NCBI RefSeq assembly: GCF_036250675.1
Contig: NZ_CP109592.1
Span: forward strand, 8,122,001-8,186,000
DNA: 64,000 nt
Source of the DNA: Streptomyces sp. NBC_01689
GTDB taxonomy: Bacteria; Actinomycetota; Actinomycetes; Streptomycetales; Streptomycetaceae
Direction of reading: 5' to 3'
Under the pieces are notes generated by a model. It saw only the letters and a program-made list of their open reading frames with translations, was not told the DNA's origin and did no database searches. Positions within the stretch are counted from its first letter, which is position 1, and every line of letters begins with the position of its first letter. Of this stretch, positions 17,597 to 25,329 are shown piece after piece. The position numbers and the translations under genes are program-made.

Positions 17597-18040
17597 TCAG
17601 GAGGAGGACAGCCCCAGCCCGTGGACGGAGCGGCCCCCTACCAGCTGACGGCCGGTCACCAGTTCGGGCTCGACCCGGATGAACACCTCCTCGGGCGAGG
17701 CCACCCAGGAGCGCGGGCCGGTACGGGCGAGCCGGCCATGCTCGGCTGGATCAGTCACCATCGCGGCGCGTCCGGTGACCACGACGCTCCAGCCGGAACG
17801 GGCTGCCGCATCCACCTCGTCCGCTTCGAAAGCGATCACCGCACCGTCGATCGCGGCGACCAGTTCCGAGTCGGCCGAAGTCCGCATCACCACAGCGGAA
17901 TCGGTGTCCAGGCTGAAGTTGACCGGCAGAACGGCGGGCAGGGCATGGCGCGTGTGGACGACGCGGCCTATCGGGACCCGCGACAACAGACGCAGGCACT
18001 CCTCGCGGTCGAGTTCACGGAAGCCGTCGTGGGGATTCAT
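17597..18040 (-). CDS. PPOX-fold (pyridoxamine phosphate oxidase-like) flavin/F420-binding protein
   Basis: A 147-residue protein of the split-barrel PPOX family: FRELDREECLRLLSRVPIGR, then ALPAVLPVNFSLDTDSAV, then DEVDAAARSGWSVVVTGRAA. These small proteins bind FMN, F420 or haem. Several belong to the DosR regulon in mycobacteria and to USP clusters in streptomycetes. I prefer the ATG at 18040 to the in-frame TTG at 18052. A strong GGGGCCGACCGGTCCCC box lies 64 bases upstream. Confidence 0.85.
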   Translation of the reverse strand: MNPHDGFRELDREECLRLLSRVPIGRVVHTRHALPAVLPVNFSLDTDSAVVMRTSADSELVAAIDGAVIAFEADEVDAAARSGWSVVVTGRAAMVTDPAEHGRLARTGPRSWVASPEEVFIRVEPELVTGRQLVGGRSVHGLGLSSS

Positions 18041-18103
18041 CGCGGGGTCCAACTCTCAAGGCGTGCGGTGGCATGCGTTGCCGCCTGTGGAACGGCACGC
18101 CGC

Positions 18104-18120
18104 GGGGCCGACCGGTCCCC
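18104..18120. promoter_or_regulatory. GGGGCC-GACC-GGTCCCC box upstream of PPOX gene
   Basis: GGGGCCGACCGGTCCCC, 64 bases before the start at 18040, differs by one base from the slipin/USP box at 13249-13265. Confidence 0.55.
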
Positions 18121-18156
18121 GCCGGACGACGGAGCGGCGGCCGCCGGTACCGACAC

Positions 18157-18843
18157 TCAGGGCACGTCGATCCGACGCCCGGTGACGGCGGCCGGATCGA
18201 CGCACACCCACAGGGATCGTTCGCCACCGGCCCACGGAGCGCTGTACGCGAGTTCCTCCAGCCGACGCACGCCGTCCGCGTCCGTCACGGCCCGGGCACG
18301 GCCGCGTACGAGGACACTCCAGCCCTGGCTGAGCGCTTCGTCGATGTGATCGACCTCGAACGCCACGTCGCTGCCGACCACTTCGGCGGGCACCGAGCCG
18401 GGTGCCGTCCGGAAGACGATCGCATCGTCGACGACTGTGTAGTTGAGGGGGACGACGAGCGGTCCGCCGGCAGTGTCCGTCGCGAGTCTTCCGACGCCGT
18501 GTGTCGACAGCCGTGCCCGGCACTCCTCGGCGCTCAGTTCCACCAGCTCGGAGTGGCGGGCGGCCTTGCCGATCCCTGGTGGCAGGTCGGCTTCACCGCC
18601 ACGCAGGGCCGCCACACTGGTCTCGAGGACGTCGGCGAGGCGGATGAGTACGCTCATGCCTGGCATGGCGGTGCACTGTTCCTCCAGGTACCTGATGTAT
18701 CCGGGAGCAGTACCCGCGCGGGAGGCGGTCTCTTCCTGGGTCAGGCCGAGTTCCTCGCGTCGTCGGGCGATACGGTGCCCGATGTCGCCCGACGCGTGGT
18801 CCACGGTGGCGGACGACGCGGGCGTCGATGTCTGTTCCGGCAT
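18157..18843 (-). CDS. XRE-type DNA-binding domain fused to a PPOX split barrel
   Basis: A 228-residue fusion. Residues about 20-80 form a Cro/C1-type helix-turn-helix (IGHRIARRREELGLTQEETA, SRAGTAPGYIRYLEEQ). Residues about 95-228 form a PPOX split barrel (LVELSAEECRARLSTHGVGR, VVPLNYTVVDDAIVFRTAPG, DEALSQGWSVLVRGRARAV). The second half is paralogous to the neighbouring 17597-18040 protein. This suggests a regulator that senses a flavin, F420 or haem ligand (inference). The ATG at 18843 follows the minus-strand sequence GAGGAAGTGAACGGCC. It lies just downstream of the broken alcohol dehydrogenase. Confidence 0.85.
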   Translation of the reverse strand: MPEQTSTPASSATVDHASGDIGHRIARRREELGLTQEETASRAGTAPGYIRYLEEQCTAMPGMSVLIRLADVLETSVAALRGGEADLPPGIGKAARHSELVELSAEECRARLSTHGVGRLATDTAGGPLVVPLNYTVVDDAIVFRTAPGSVPAEVVGSDVAFEVDHIDEALSQGWSVLVRGRARAVTDADGVRRLEELAYSAPWAGGERSLWVCVDPAAVTGRRIDVP

Positions 18844-18862
18844 GGCCGTTCACTTCCTCGTC

Positions 18863-19215
18863 TCAGGATGTCGTGACCGTCAGGGCGTCGTGCTGCGGCC
18901 CGCCGAGGACGATCTTCAGGGCGCCGGTGTCCGCGGCCCCCGAGAAGACGTCATAGGCCTCATCTGCCCACGTCGTCCCTGGTGACCCATACCTTCCCGT
19001 TGGAGGCGATGGAGGGCGATCTCTCCGACAGCCTCGTGTCCGAGCACCGTGCCGGGACGGACCTCCGGTACGTCACCCTTGAGGATGTGCAGGTCAGTCC
19101 CGCAGATGGTGACCGCGTCGACGCGGACGATCGCATCGGTGGCGTTCTGGATTGCGGGATCCGCGACGCCCTGCCACGCGGATTTTCCGGAACCATGGAA
19201 CACGAGTGCTCTCAT
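18863..19215 (-). pseudogene. zinc alcohol dehydrogenase gene with a large internal deletion
   Basis: The 5' part encodes MRALVFHGSGKSAWQGVADP, then TICGTDLHILKGDVPEVRPG and VLGHEAVGEI, including the Cys zinc ligand and the GHE motif. The 3' part, in another frame, encodes DEAYDVFSGAADTGALKIVL and ends GGPQHDALTVTTS and a stop at 18863. About 250 codons between them, covering the whole nucleotide-binding domain, are gone. The ATG at 19215 keeps its AAAGGGG ribosome-binding sequence. Such dehydrogenases are usual partners of USP genes in streptomycete dormancy regions. Confidence 0.85.
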
Positions 19216-19832
19216 GACACCCCTTTTCTGTGCCTGGCCCTCGCCGGTGACGGCGGAGGCGGCATGCGGCTTCACCGTGGCCCGCGACCACCGTTGGTCT
19301 CCGACGGTGAGCGGAACGCCGCGCGGCGACCGTCCCACGCATGGGTTGACCTTGTATGTCCATCCTGGGCGTGACAGTTGCCGTCCGCTTGGGCCGGTCG
19401 GTACCCATCAGGGGCCGGGCGGGCAGTTCGGGCCGGTCCGGGGTCTTGCCGTACGCGGACGGTGGCGCCACACCTCACGAACAAGAGCCGAACGGCCCAC
19501 CGAGGGAACTCCTCGCCCGGCCGGTCCCGGTTCACGCCTTCGAAGTCCTCGACGAGCCTGGCGGGGTCGGCGCTCCTGCGCCGGCCGAACGTCGCCCCAT
19601 GAATCCGGACGCGCGAACGAAGCCGGCCGACAGCGGAGGGGGAATCACCTGGTGGCATGTTGAGGGGTGCCCTGATGGCCGAGCTCCTGGATCGCCTGGA
19701 ACAGGCACACAACCGGGACGCCGGGTCGTGCTCGCGGTGCCGGCGCAGGTGATACCGGTCGGGAGCGTGGGAGCGGAAGTTCGGGGTGCCGGTGCGGAGA
19801 GGGGCGCGGTGGGGATCAGACGGTGAGGGGGG
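19216..19832. other. 617-base gap with a possible box and a dispersed repeat
   Basis: No gene recognised. GAGCCGAACGGCCCA at 19485-19499 shares the CCGAACGG core of the regional boxes. Positions 19539-19566 match 47542-47569 at 26 of 28 bases; read on the minus strand the two encode LVEDFEG and LVEDFKG, so both may be relics of one unknown gene. Confidence 0.4.
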
Positions 19833-20656
19833 TCAGGCCGCGTGGCCCGGTGCGGTTGCGAGGGCGACCGCCTTCACCAGGCCGTCGGCGCCAGCCAGTG
19901 CACGGCGGCGCAGTTCCGCAGGGTCGAAACCCTGGGCTCTTACGGCATCGGCGAAGTGCTCGATGTCCTTGCGCATCAGGCCCTGCAGGTGGGGGGTGAT
20001 GACAGTGCCCAGTGTGCGCAGTGAGGCGCTGCCTCCGCTGCTGTCGGAGATCACGTCGAGGACGGCCGGGATGTCCACGTTGAGCTGCTGGGCGAGGCGG
20101 ACCAGGTCCACGGCGTTCTTGAGGTTCGACATCGTCATGACGTTGTTGAGGAGTTTGGTCATCTGACCGCTTCCGACCGGGCCCATGTGGCTGACGCGGG
20201 TGGAGAAGGAAGGCGCCCTCGTCGCCGCCGACGAATGTGGTCAGGGTGCGTGCAGGGCCTTCGCCCCCGGGCCGCCGCCGTTGACCGGGGCATCCAGAGG
20301 CGCCAAGGCTGCACAGGGATTCGGCGATCTTCACGTCTCGCCCGGATCTCCGGTGCCGTGATTGACGACTACCGTCCCCGGCCGGAGATGCTCGCGTCCC
20401 CCTGGGGTATTCAGAACGTCCCGGATGTCGTTGTCGTCGAGCAGGCACAGCGCGAGGATGTCGCTGGCGGCCACGAGATCGACGACCGTGGTGTGAACGG
20501 TACGCGGGCGTCTGCCACCGACGTCGGGCGTCGGGCCCACAGGTGGAGGTCGGGACCACGGTCTCCGATCGCCTGGGCCATGGGGGCGCCCTGGTCTCCC
20601 CGTCCGATGAAGCCGACGGCCAAACGTTGCTGTTCAGGGCTGCTCCCTGTGGCCAC
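19833..20656 (-). pseudogene. 3-hydroxyisobutyrate dehydrogenase-type oxidoreductase with frameshifts
   Basis: Three pieces lie in order on the minus strand in different frames. The first is an N-terminal Rossmann piece (LAVGFIGRGDQGAPMAQAIG, HLWARRPTSV). The second is a middle piece (DILALCLLDDNDIRDVLNTP, EHLRPGTVVVNHGTGDP). The third is a C-terminal helical piece (GQMTKLLNNVMTMSNLKNAV, DLVRLAQQLNVDIPAVLDVI) carrying the family's K-x2-N-N motif. Together they cover most of a 290-residue NAD(P)-dependent beta-hydroxyacid dehydrogenase. At least two frameshifts make it non-functional, though a 117-residue C-terminal frame (19833-20186) remains open. Confidence 0.8.
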
Positions 20657-20829
20657 CTTCCAGATGGGGTCACGTACACGGGGGACCGGAACATTCCGTA
20701 CTTCTTGTCCCCGTCATCGTTGCTCTGCGTCTCGACCCCAGCCAGGGCCGCATCAACACTGGTAGTGCCAGGACCAGGAAACCGGGCCACAGATCATCAG
20801 CCGACGGAGGCGACCCGCGTGGGTGCCGA

Positions 20830-21305
20830 ATGCCTCGTACCGTGGAGCACGTGAGCGCCAACCACCTCGGCAGCTACCCGCGAGCGCGTCGAGACCTCGT
20901 TGACCCCAAGGATGTCGGCCTGCCCGGCGGGGGCCGCCGCCGCGTGCCCGGCCTGCGCCGCGAGGAGGTCGCCCTGCTCGCCGGCATCAGCAGCGAGTAC
21001 ACCTGCGCCTCGAGCAAGGACGCGATCAAAACCCCTCACCAGCCGTCCTTGATGCCCTCGCTCGCGTCCTCCAGCTCGACCTGGACGCAGCACGGCACCT
21101 GTACGCCCCCGCCACCTCCGCTCCGCGACACGGCAGTCCGTCCCCCGGCGACGAGCGGGTTCCTCCCGGCATCCAGCAGCTGATCAGTACATCCTGGGCG
21201 AGCACCCCTGCCGTGATCTTGAACCGCTACATGGACGTTCTGACGGCCAACCCCCTCAGGCCGCACGTCCACCGCGAGTACTGGGACTCGTCAACGGAGG
21301 CGTAG
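20830..21305 (+). pseudogene. XRE/MmyB-type regulator, frameshifted and shortened
   Basis: The N-terminal helix-turn-helix is clear: NHLGSYPRARRDLVDPKDVG, then RRRVPGLRREEVALLAGISS. After SSEY a frameshift moves the coding to another frame, which continues LRLEQGRDQNPSPAVLDALA, RVLQLDLDAARHLYAPATSA and PGIQQLISTSWASTPAVILN, then RYMDVLTANPL and a stop at 21305. This is the pattern of MmyB-type regulators with a ligand-binding C-terminal domain, most of which is deleted after TANPL. Confidence 0.75.
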
Positions 21306-21494
21306 CCGGAACACCCCCAAGGCGACGTGCAAAGGCCGGGACGGGAGGGGGTGCGCTGCCACCAGCCGTGCCATCAGGAGGCAGCAGAAGGTAGGCACGC
21401 TACGCCAGGGGAACCCCGGCGGGTGCTCCGGTGGCCCGTTCGGAGTGCTGGTGGTCTCCTGGAACTACGGGTCTGTGCCCGGGCCAGCCTAGAT

Positions 21495-21812
21495 GTGGCT
21501 ACGCCGGAACCCCTTCCCATCGTTCTCTCTAGCGTCTTGGGAGCAGCTATGTTCGTGAAAAAGCTACATGAGGCCGGGATGACCAGCGAGCATGCCTATA
21601 CCGCGGGGTTTGCGTCCATCGGTCTATCTGTTGTTTCCTGGTTCGCTTCAGTGAAGGCCGAGGCACGCGGCATCGAGCGAGCCGACCGCTGGGGAATTTT
21701 CGTCGGCGAATGGGCGGCCACATTCTTCGCCCTCGGCCTCGCTCTCCACACCTACGAGCGCGATGCTCTCATCACCCCCGAAAAGATTACTGGCGAGACG
21801 GTCCGCACCTGA
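21495..21812 (+). CDS. small membrane protein, conserved hypothetical
   Basis: About 105 residues with three likely membrane segments: LPIVLSSVLGAAMFVKKL, AYTAGFASIGLSVVSWFASV and WGIFVGEWAATFFALGLALH. A charged loop VKAEARGIERADR lies between the last two. I recognise the pattern as a streptomycete hypothetical but know no function. The frame is open further upstream; I placed the start at the GTG 21495 just before the first hydrophobic segment, without a clear ribosome binding site, so the start is uncertain. Its base composition is less GC-rich than its neighbours. Confidence 0.6.
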   Translation: MATPEPLPIVLSSVLGAAMFVKKLHEAGMTSEHAYTAGFASIGLSVVSWFASVKAEARGIERADRWGIFVGEWAATFFALGLALHTYERDALITPEKITGETVRT

Positions 21813-22139
21813 AAACCGAAGAGCCGTGGCGGGATGACTGCGGCCCGCCGCGTCGCAGCCCTTCTCGATACTGATCGCAGCCCGGCTCCGGCTGGGCGGT
21901 GTCGGAGACATCGCCGCCGCCCTCCGTCACCACGCGCGTGATGTCGCCGCGATGCTCTTTTGGCGCCTGTTCTGATGAAGCGTGACGCTTGCTCTGATGA
22001 AGCGTCAGGATACGGACCTACCCCGCATGCCTCCGCCTGGAAGGCGGAGGCATGCGGGAATGCGTCGAGGGGCAGCGCGCCACGCGTCGACAGCGGTTGC
22101 CGCGTGGGAGGATTTCTGCAGGGGACGTTTCGGCAGGGC
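21813..22139. other. 327-base gap with direct repeats and a long hairpin
   Basis: No gene recognised. TCTGATGAAGCGT occurs twice (near 21972 and 21996), just before a 37-base hairpin at 22022-22058. Confidence 0.5.
22022..22058. repeat. perfect 16-bp-stem hairpin
   Basis: CCCGCATGCCTCCGCC, five bases (TGGAA), then the exact reverse complement. It lies about 210 bases after the small membrane protein gene, too far to be its obvious terminator, and has no T-run. It could be a relic end of an IS200/IS605-type element or a REP-like element. Confidence 0.6.
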
Positions 22140-22508
22140 TCATCGATCGGCACGGCGGGGTGTTTCCGGTTGAGGTAGATCGGGTGTGCGGTCGGCGGGG
22201 TGGGCGTTCCCTTCCAGGTGTAGTTGGCGCAAGGTGCTTTCTGTCTCGTGCCTGAGGTGGTCGGGAGAAGCCAGACGCTGCCACAGCGGGTCGGGGCGGC
22301 AGGGGACGGTGGCGCCGCGGGCGGCCCACTCCTTGGCGAGCTGTGTGTACACGGGCGTGTCCTGGTCCGGGGCTTCTGCTGGGGTCTGGCCACGGGCGTG
22401 CGCGGGGTGCCTTCGGCGCGTTTGTCCAGGAAGACGGGCGTCGGCTCTGCGTTTGCCACTGCCTGCCTGTGTGCCCTGGCTGGAGGTCGTCCAATGATCA
22501 TCCGTCAC
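22140..22508 (-). CDS. hypothetical protein
   Basis: A possible 122-residue protein. Its second half (DQDTPVYTQLAKEWAARG, DPLWQRLASPDHLRHETEST, LRQLHLEGNAHPADR) looks like real coding sequence, and I think similar small proteins occur in Streptomyces, without known function. The first half is low-complexity Arg/Ala/Thr. The frame is open far upstream; I placed the start at a GTG at 22508 without a visible ribosome binding site. This is a weak call. Confidence 0.35.
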   Translation of the reverse strand: MTDDHWTTSSQGTQAGSGKRRADARLPGQTRRRHPAHARGQTPAEAPDQDTPVYTQLAKEWAARGATVPCRPDPLWQRLASPDHLRHETESTLRQLHLEGNAHPADRTPDLPQPETPRRADR

Positions 22509-22840
22509 GTTCGTCAAAACGATCCGGCCGCTCTCTTGGACACCCTTCCTGGTTCGCTGGGAACGACCTCGGCCACCGTCCTCCCTCGGCGAGGTGCGGC
22601 ACCGTTGGGCTGCCGGGCTGTAAACCGGTTGGTCCGTCTGGTCGTTGGGCGGTCTGGGATGATCTCCCACCCCGGCACGTTTCCCCGAGCGCCCGCGGGG
22701 CGGGGTCTCGCGGACCTGGCACCTGACCCCGCTCCGCCCGCGTCGTCGCGCCGAGCGGGGTCGTGTGGAGCGGGAAGCTGCCGGGGCGGCGCAGAGAGGG
22801 GGCGGCCGGCCGGCGCGTTCTGCGTCTGCGCTCCGTGCTC

Positions 22841-23605
22841 TCAAGGCGCTTGTCGTCGTTGGTCCGCTTCCTGGAGGGCACCCTTGTATGTCTCCGCGGC
22901 TTCGGGGGGCCGGCCCGCGCGGGCGCCGAGGTCGGCCGCCAGCAGCCTGTTGAGGGGGCTGGAGTTGCTGCTTTCGGCATACTCGAGCATGTGCAGGAGG
23001 GCTGTGAGCTCACCCTGGCGGAGGTGCAGGTGGGTCAGGGGGGCGGAGACGCCGGAGACCAGTGCCCGGCGCACGCGGTTTTCGTAGGCGCGTCTGTGCA
23101 GGTCGGCGAAGCGGATCTGGGGTTCCTCGAACAGGTAGGGCTGGGCGGGAAGGTAGGGGGCCAGGCCGTCCAGCAGCGTGGTGATGTCCTGGCCCTCCTG
23201 TCGGTAGGACGGCTGTTCGCTGCTGCCGGCCCCGCCCGGGTCGAGTCGGAAAGCGTCGAGGAAGGCCGTGACGAGCCGGGGCCCGGGAAGCAGGCCGGCC
23301 CCGGGCCACCGGACACCGGACAGGTACCGGTCCTCTTTGTCGGTGGTGTAGAGACACCAGCCGGACGTGCCCGCCCAGTGGAGCCCGCAGTCGCCCCCGC
23401 CATGCTGGTCCTGGAATGCCTGCGTGAACGAGATGCCGGCCTCGACGTCGAGGTACTCGCCGTCCGTGTCGCGCCAGGGACCGCAACTCTGAATCCCGGT
23501 CACCGGCAGATCCGCTTCCAGGAGGCACTCGGCGACAGCAGCGGCATAGTGACCCGCCCGCCTCGCGAGCTCAGCTGACATCTGGGGGCTCGGTTCGCTG
23601 GCCAC
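22841..23605 (-). CDS. hypothetical protein (DUF6292-like)
   Basis: A 254-residue soluble protein. The first half (MSAELARRAGHYAAAVAECL, LPVTGIQSCGPWRDTDGEYL, DCGLHWAGTSGWCLYTT) resembles what I recall as DUF6292 of Streptomyces. The second half is helical and acidic (GELTALLHMLEYAESSNSSP, EAAETYKGALQEADQRRQAP). No catalytic motif is visible. I chose the GTG at 23605 because GGAGAGAG lies just upstream; the ATG at MSAEL is an alternative. Function unknown. Confidence 0.65.
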   Translation of the reverse strand: MASEPSPQMSAELARRAGHYAAAVAECLLEADLPVTGIQSCGPWRDTDGEYLDVEAGISFTQAFQDQHGGGDCGLHWAGTSGWCLYTTDKEDRYLSGVRWPGAGLLPGPRLVTAFLDAFRLDPGGAGSSEQPSYRQEGQDITTLLDGLAPYLPAQPYLFEEPQIRFADLHRRAYENRVRRALVSGVSAPLTHLHLRQGELTALLHMLEYAESSNSSPLNRLLAADLGARAGRPPEAAETYKGALQEADQRRQAP

Positions 23606-23867
23606 GGAACTCTCTCTCCACTGTCGGGATCGGACGGTGACGTCGCCGTAGGTCGTGCCGGGCCGGATTGACGTCCGCCGCAGCGTGTGCGGCAGCCCGT
23701 CCCGGCACGCGTCCGCGGGGTACGACGGCTGGTGATGGTATCGACCTGAACTCGGAGCGGCTGGCACTGCTCCTGTGTTGTGCCGCGGCGGTGCCGGGTG
23801 AGCGGCCGTGGTTGTTCGAGCTCGATTACCTTCTCACGGGCCATGCGGAAATCTATGTTGGCCGGAG

Positions 23868-23896
23868 TAGACATTGGGTTGTGGCTTGGTTATGGT
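23868..23896 (+). promoter_or_regulatory. housekeeping-type promoter of the first leader-MerR unit
   Basis: TAGACA, 17 bases, TATGGT, followed by TTCTCTCGTAG where transcription would start. Copy 2 (32414-32442) keeps both hexamers and the 17-base spacing while the spacer differs, which supports a real promoter. The upstream GGAAATCTAYGTTGGCYGGAG is also shared and may bind a regulator. Confidence 0.65.
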
Positions 23897-23904
23897 TTCT
23901 CTCG

Positions 23905-24581
23905 TAGTCAGGAAGACAGCGGGACCCGGCAGATACGAACTGCCAGGTGGCAGTACGCAGTTGCAGTGCGCAGGGCGGTGCGGTGGTGGAGTTTCGGAGC
24001 CAGGTTTGTTGCAGGACGGCGACGGGGCTGACGACCGGACCGGGTGGCCGCAGTGATCAGGGGCCGCCGTGAGCGGGACCGCAGTGGCACCACCCGTAAG
24101 TGCAGTTCGTGGTACCCCGCAGTGAAGTCGGTGGGCAGTACCTCGGTGAAGGCGTCGGCTGCGGGCGCGCGCACCGGGAGGTTCGGCAGTGGGGTTCTGA
24201 GCCGGAGCAGTCGCAGGACGGGCGACGGGGCTGGCTGCCGAAGAGTGGCGCTGGGAGAGGCCACTGTGTGGTGCGTATCACCAGCAGTACGCAGTTCCCG
24301 TTCGGTAAGTGATCGAACCCAGAGGGATGGAACGGAGGGGCCGAGCGCCATCAGGATCGCCCGGGCGGAATTGCTGAGCCCGGGTACCGCAGGACATCGA
24401 TAGTGAGGTGGTCTCCGGTCGAGCAACCGCGATCCCCGCATTCCCCGTCCTCTCCCGGGCGGACGTGCGGACACAGAAGGCCGGCGCAGTATCAGGGCCG
24501 GTAGATGGTGTAGAAGTTCCTTCGGGGCCCTGGTGCCAGTACGGCACCAGGGCCCCTCGACGCGTTCCGTAGAGAGGTGCG
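23905..24581 (+). promoter_or_regulatory. long conserved 5' leader of a MerR-type gene, possible structured RNA
   Basis: About 675 bases between the predicted start point and the ATG have no stable coding frame on the plus strand but are strongly conserved in copy 2. The leader contains an internal imperfect duplication: GCAGGACGGCGACGGGGCTG near 24013 and GCAGGACGGGCGACGGGGCT near 24213. It also has many CAGT steps, and ends in a strong hairpin (24524-24556) 25 bases before the start codon. It could be a regulatory leader, an attenuator or a separate small RNA. A minus-strand frame through it differs by a whole-codon insertion between copies, so a coding role on that strand is not excluded. 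Confidence 0.5.
24524..24556 (+). promoter_or_regulatory. attenuator-like hairpin before the MerR-type gene
   Basis: GGGGCCCTGGTGCC, AGTAC, then the exact complement: a 14-bp stem ending 25 bases before the ATG. Copy 2 has a different inner stem (GGGGCCCTGGC with GCCAGGGCCCC) that still pairs, so the pairing is kept although the sequence changed. No T-run follows. Confidence 0.6.
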
Positions 24582-24920
24582 ATGACAGCAGACGATTCGT
24601 TCGGCCGGCTCGATGACGACGACTACCCCGCCTACACGATGGGCCGGGCCGCCGAGTTGCTCGGCACCACCCAGGGCTTCCTCCGTGCCATCGGCGAAGC
24701 CCGCCTGATCACTCCGCTGCGCTCCGCGGGCGGGCACCGCCGCTACTCCCGCTACCAGCTGCGCATCGCCGCCCGCGCCCGGGAACTCGTCGATCAGGGC
24801 ACACCCATCGAGGCCGCCTGCCGCATCGTCATCCTCGAAGACCAGCTCGAAGAGGCCCAGCGCATCAACGCCGAACACCGCCGCGCCGCCGCATCAGCGA
24901 ACTCGACGGCCGCCACCTGA
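24582..24920 (+). CDS. small MerR-family (BldC-like) DNA-binding regulator
   Basis: A 112-residue regulator: an acidic N-terminus (FGRLDDDDYPAY), a MerR-type winged helix (TMGRAAELLGTTQGFLRAIG, LRSAGGHRRYSRYQLRIAAR) and a C-terminal coiled helix (IVILEDQLEEAQRINAEHRR) for dimerisation. It has no ligand-binding domain, like BldC. The 33103-33441 protein is nearly identical over the DNA-binding part and differs mainly at the C-terminus. The ATG is preceded by GAGAGGTG. Its leader suggests control after transcription initiation. Confidence 0.85.
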   Translation: MTADDSFGRLDDDDYPAYTMGRAAELLGTTQGFLRAIGEARLITPLRSAGGHRRYSRYQLRIAARARELVDQGTPIEAACRIVILEDQLEEAQRINAEHRRAAASANSTAAT

Positions 24921-24986
24921 CGCGCTTTGGACCAGCAATTCCGCCTCCCGGTCCAGTACTCAGTCATGCAGCTGACGACCGTGTGA

Positions 24987-25009
24987 AGCGGGGGCATCAT
25001 GCCCCCGCT
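24987..25009 (+). terminator. hairpin terminator after the MerR-type gene
   Basis: AGCGGGGGCA, TCA, TGCCCCCGCT: a 10-bp stem, 67 bases after the stop. Confidence 0.7.
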
Positions 25010-25329
25010 CACCTTCCCTCCAGCCAACAGGGCGCGGTAGGAACGGGAAGAGACTCTGCTGACGTCATCACCGTTTGCCCTGCCATTGGTTTGCTGTTGC
25101 CTGCCCGGCCAATGCGCTGGCTCGGCAGCTCGGCCTCGACTGCAGGCCGTTTCAACGTCTGATCGGCTGTGCTCTTCTCAGGCGGCCTGGGTGAGTTCGG
25201 CGCGGCCGAACAACAGCGCGTATCCGGACGGGAGCTGGGCGAGGATGCGGTCCATGAGGCCGGGCCCCGCCAGTTGGCCGACCGGCGGCGTCTACCGCAT
25301 CCAGGCCTTCGGAGAAGGACCGCTGATCG
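25010..25329. other. 320-base gap with a possible gene tail
   Basis: On the minus strand, 25178-25275 reads LMDRILAQLPSGYALLFGRA then ELTQAA and a stop. This looks like the end of a real protein that I do not recognise. The rest holds nothing clear. Confidence 0.35.

Larger units (their letters stand above)
23838..24910 (+). repeat. copy 1 of a duplicated promoter-leader-MerR unit
   Basis: About 1.05 kb matches 32391-33430: the promoter, a long non-coding leader and the MerR-type gene. Long identical blocks occur, for example at 24152-24205, where GGTGAAGGCGTCGGCTGCGG begins a stretch of about 55 shared bases. Less conserved islands with small insertions lie between them. The sequences downstream of the two genes differ. 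Confidence 0.85.
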
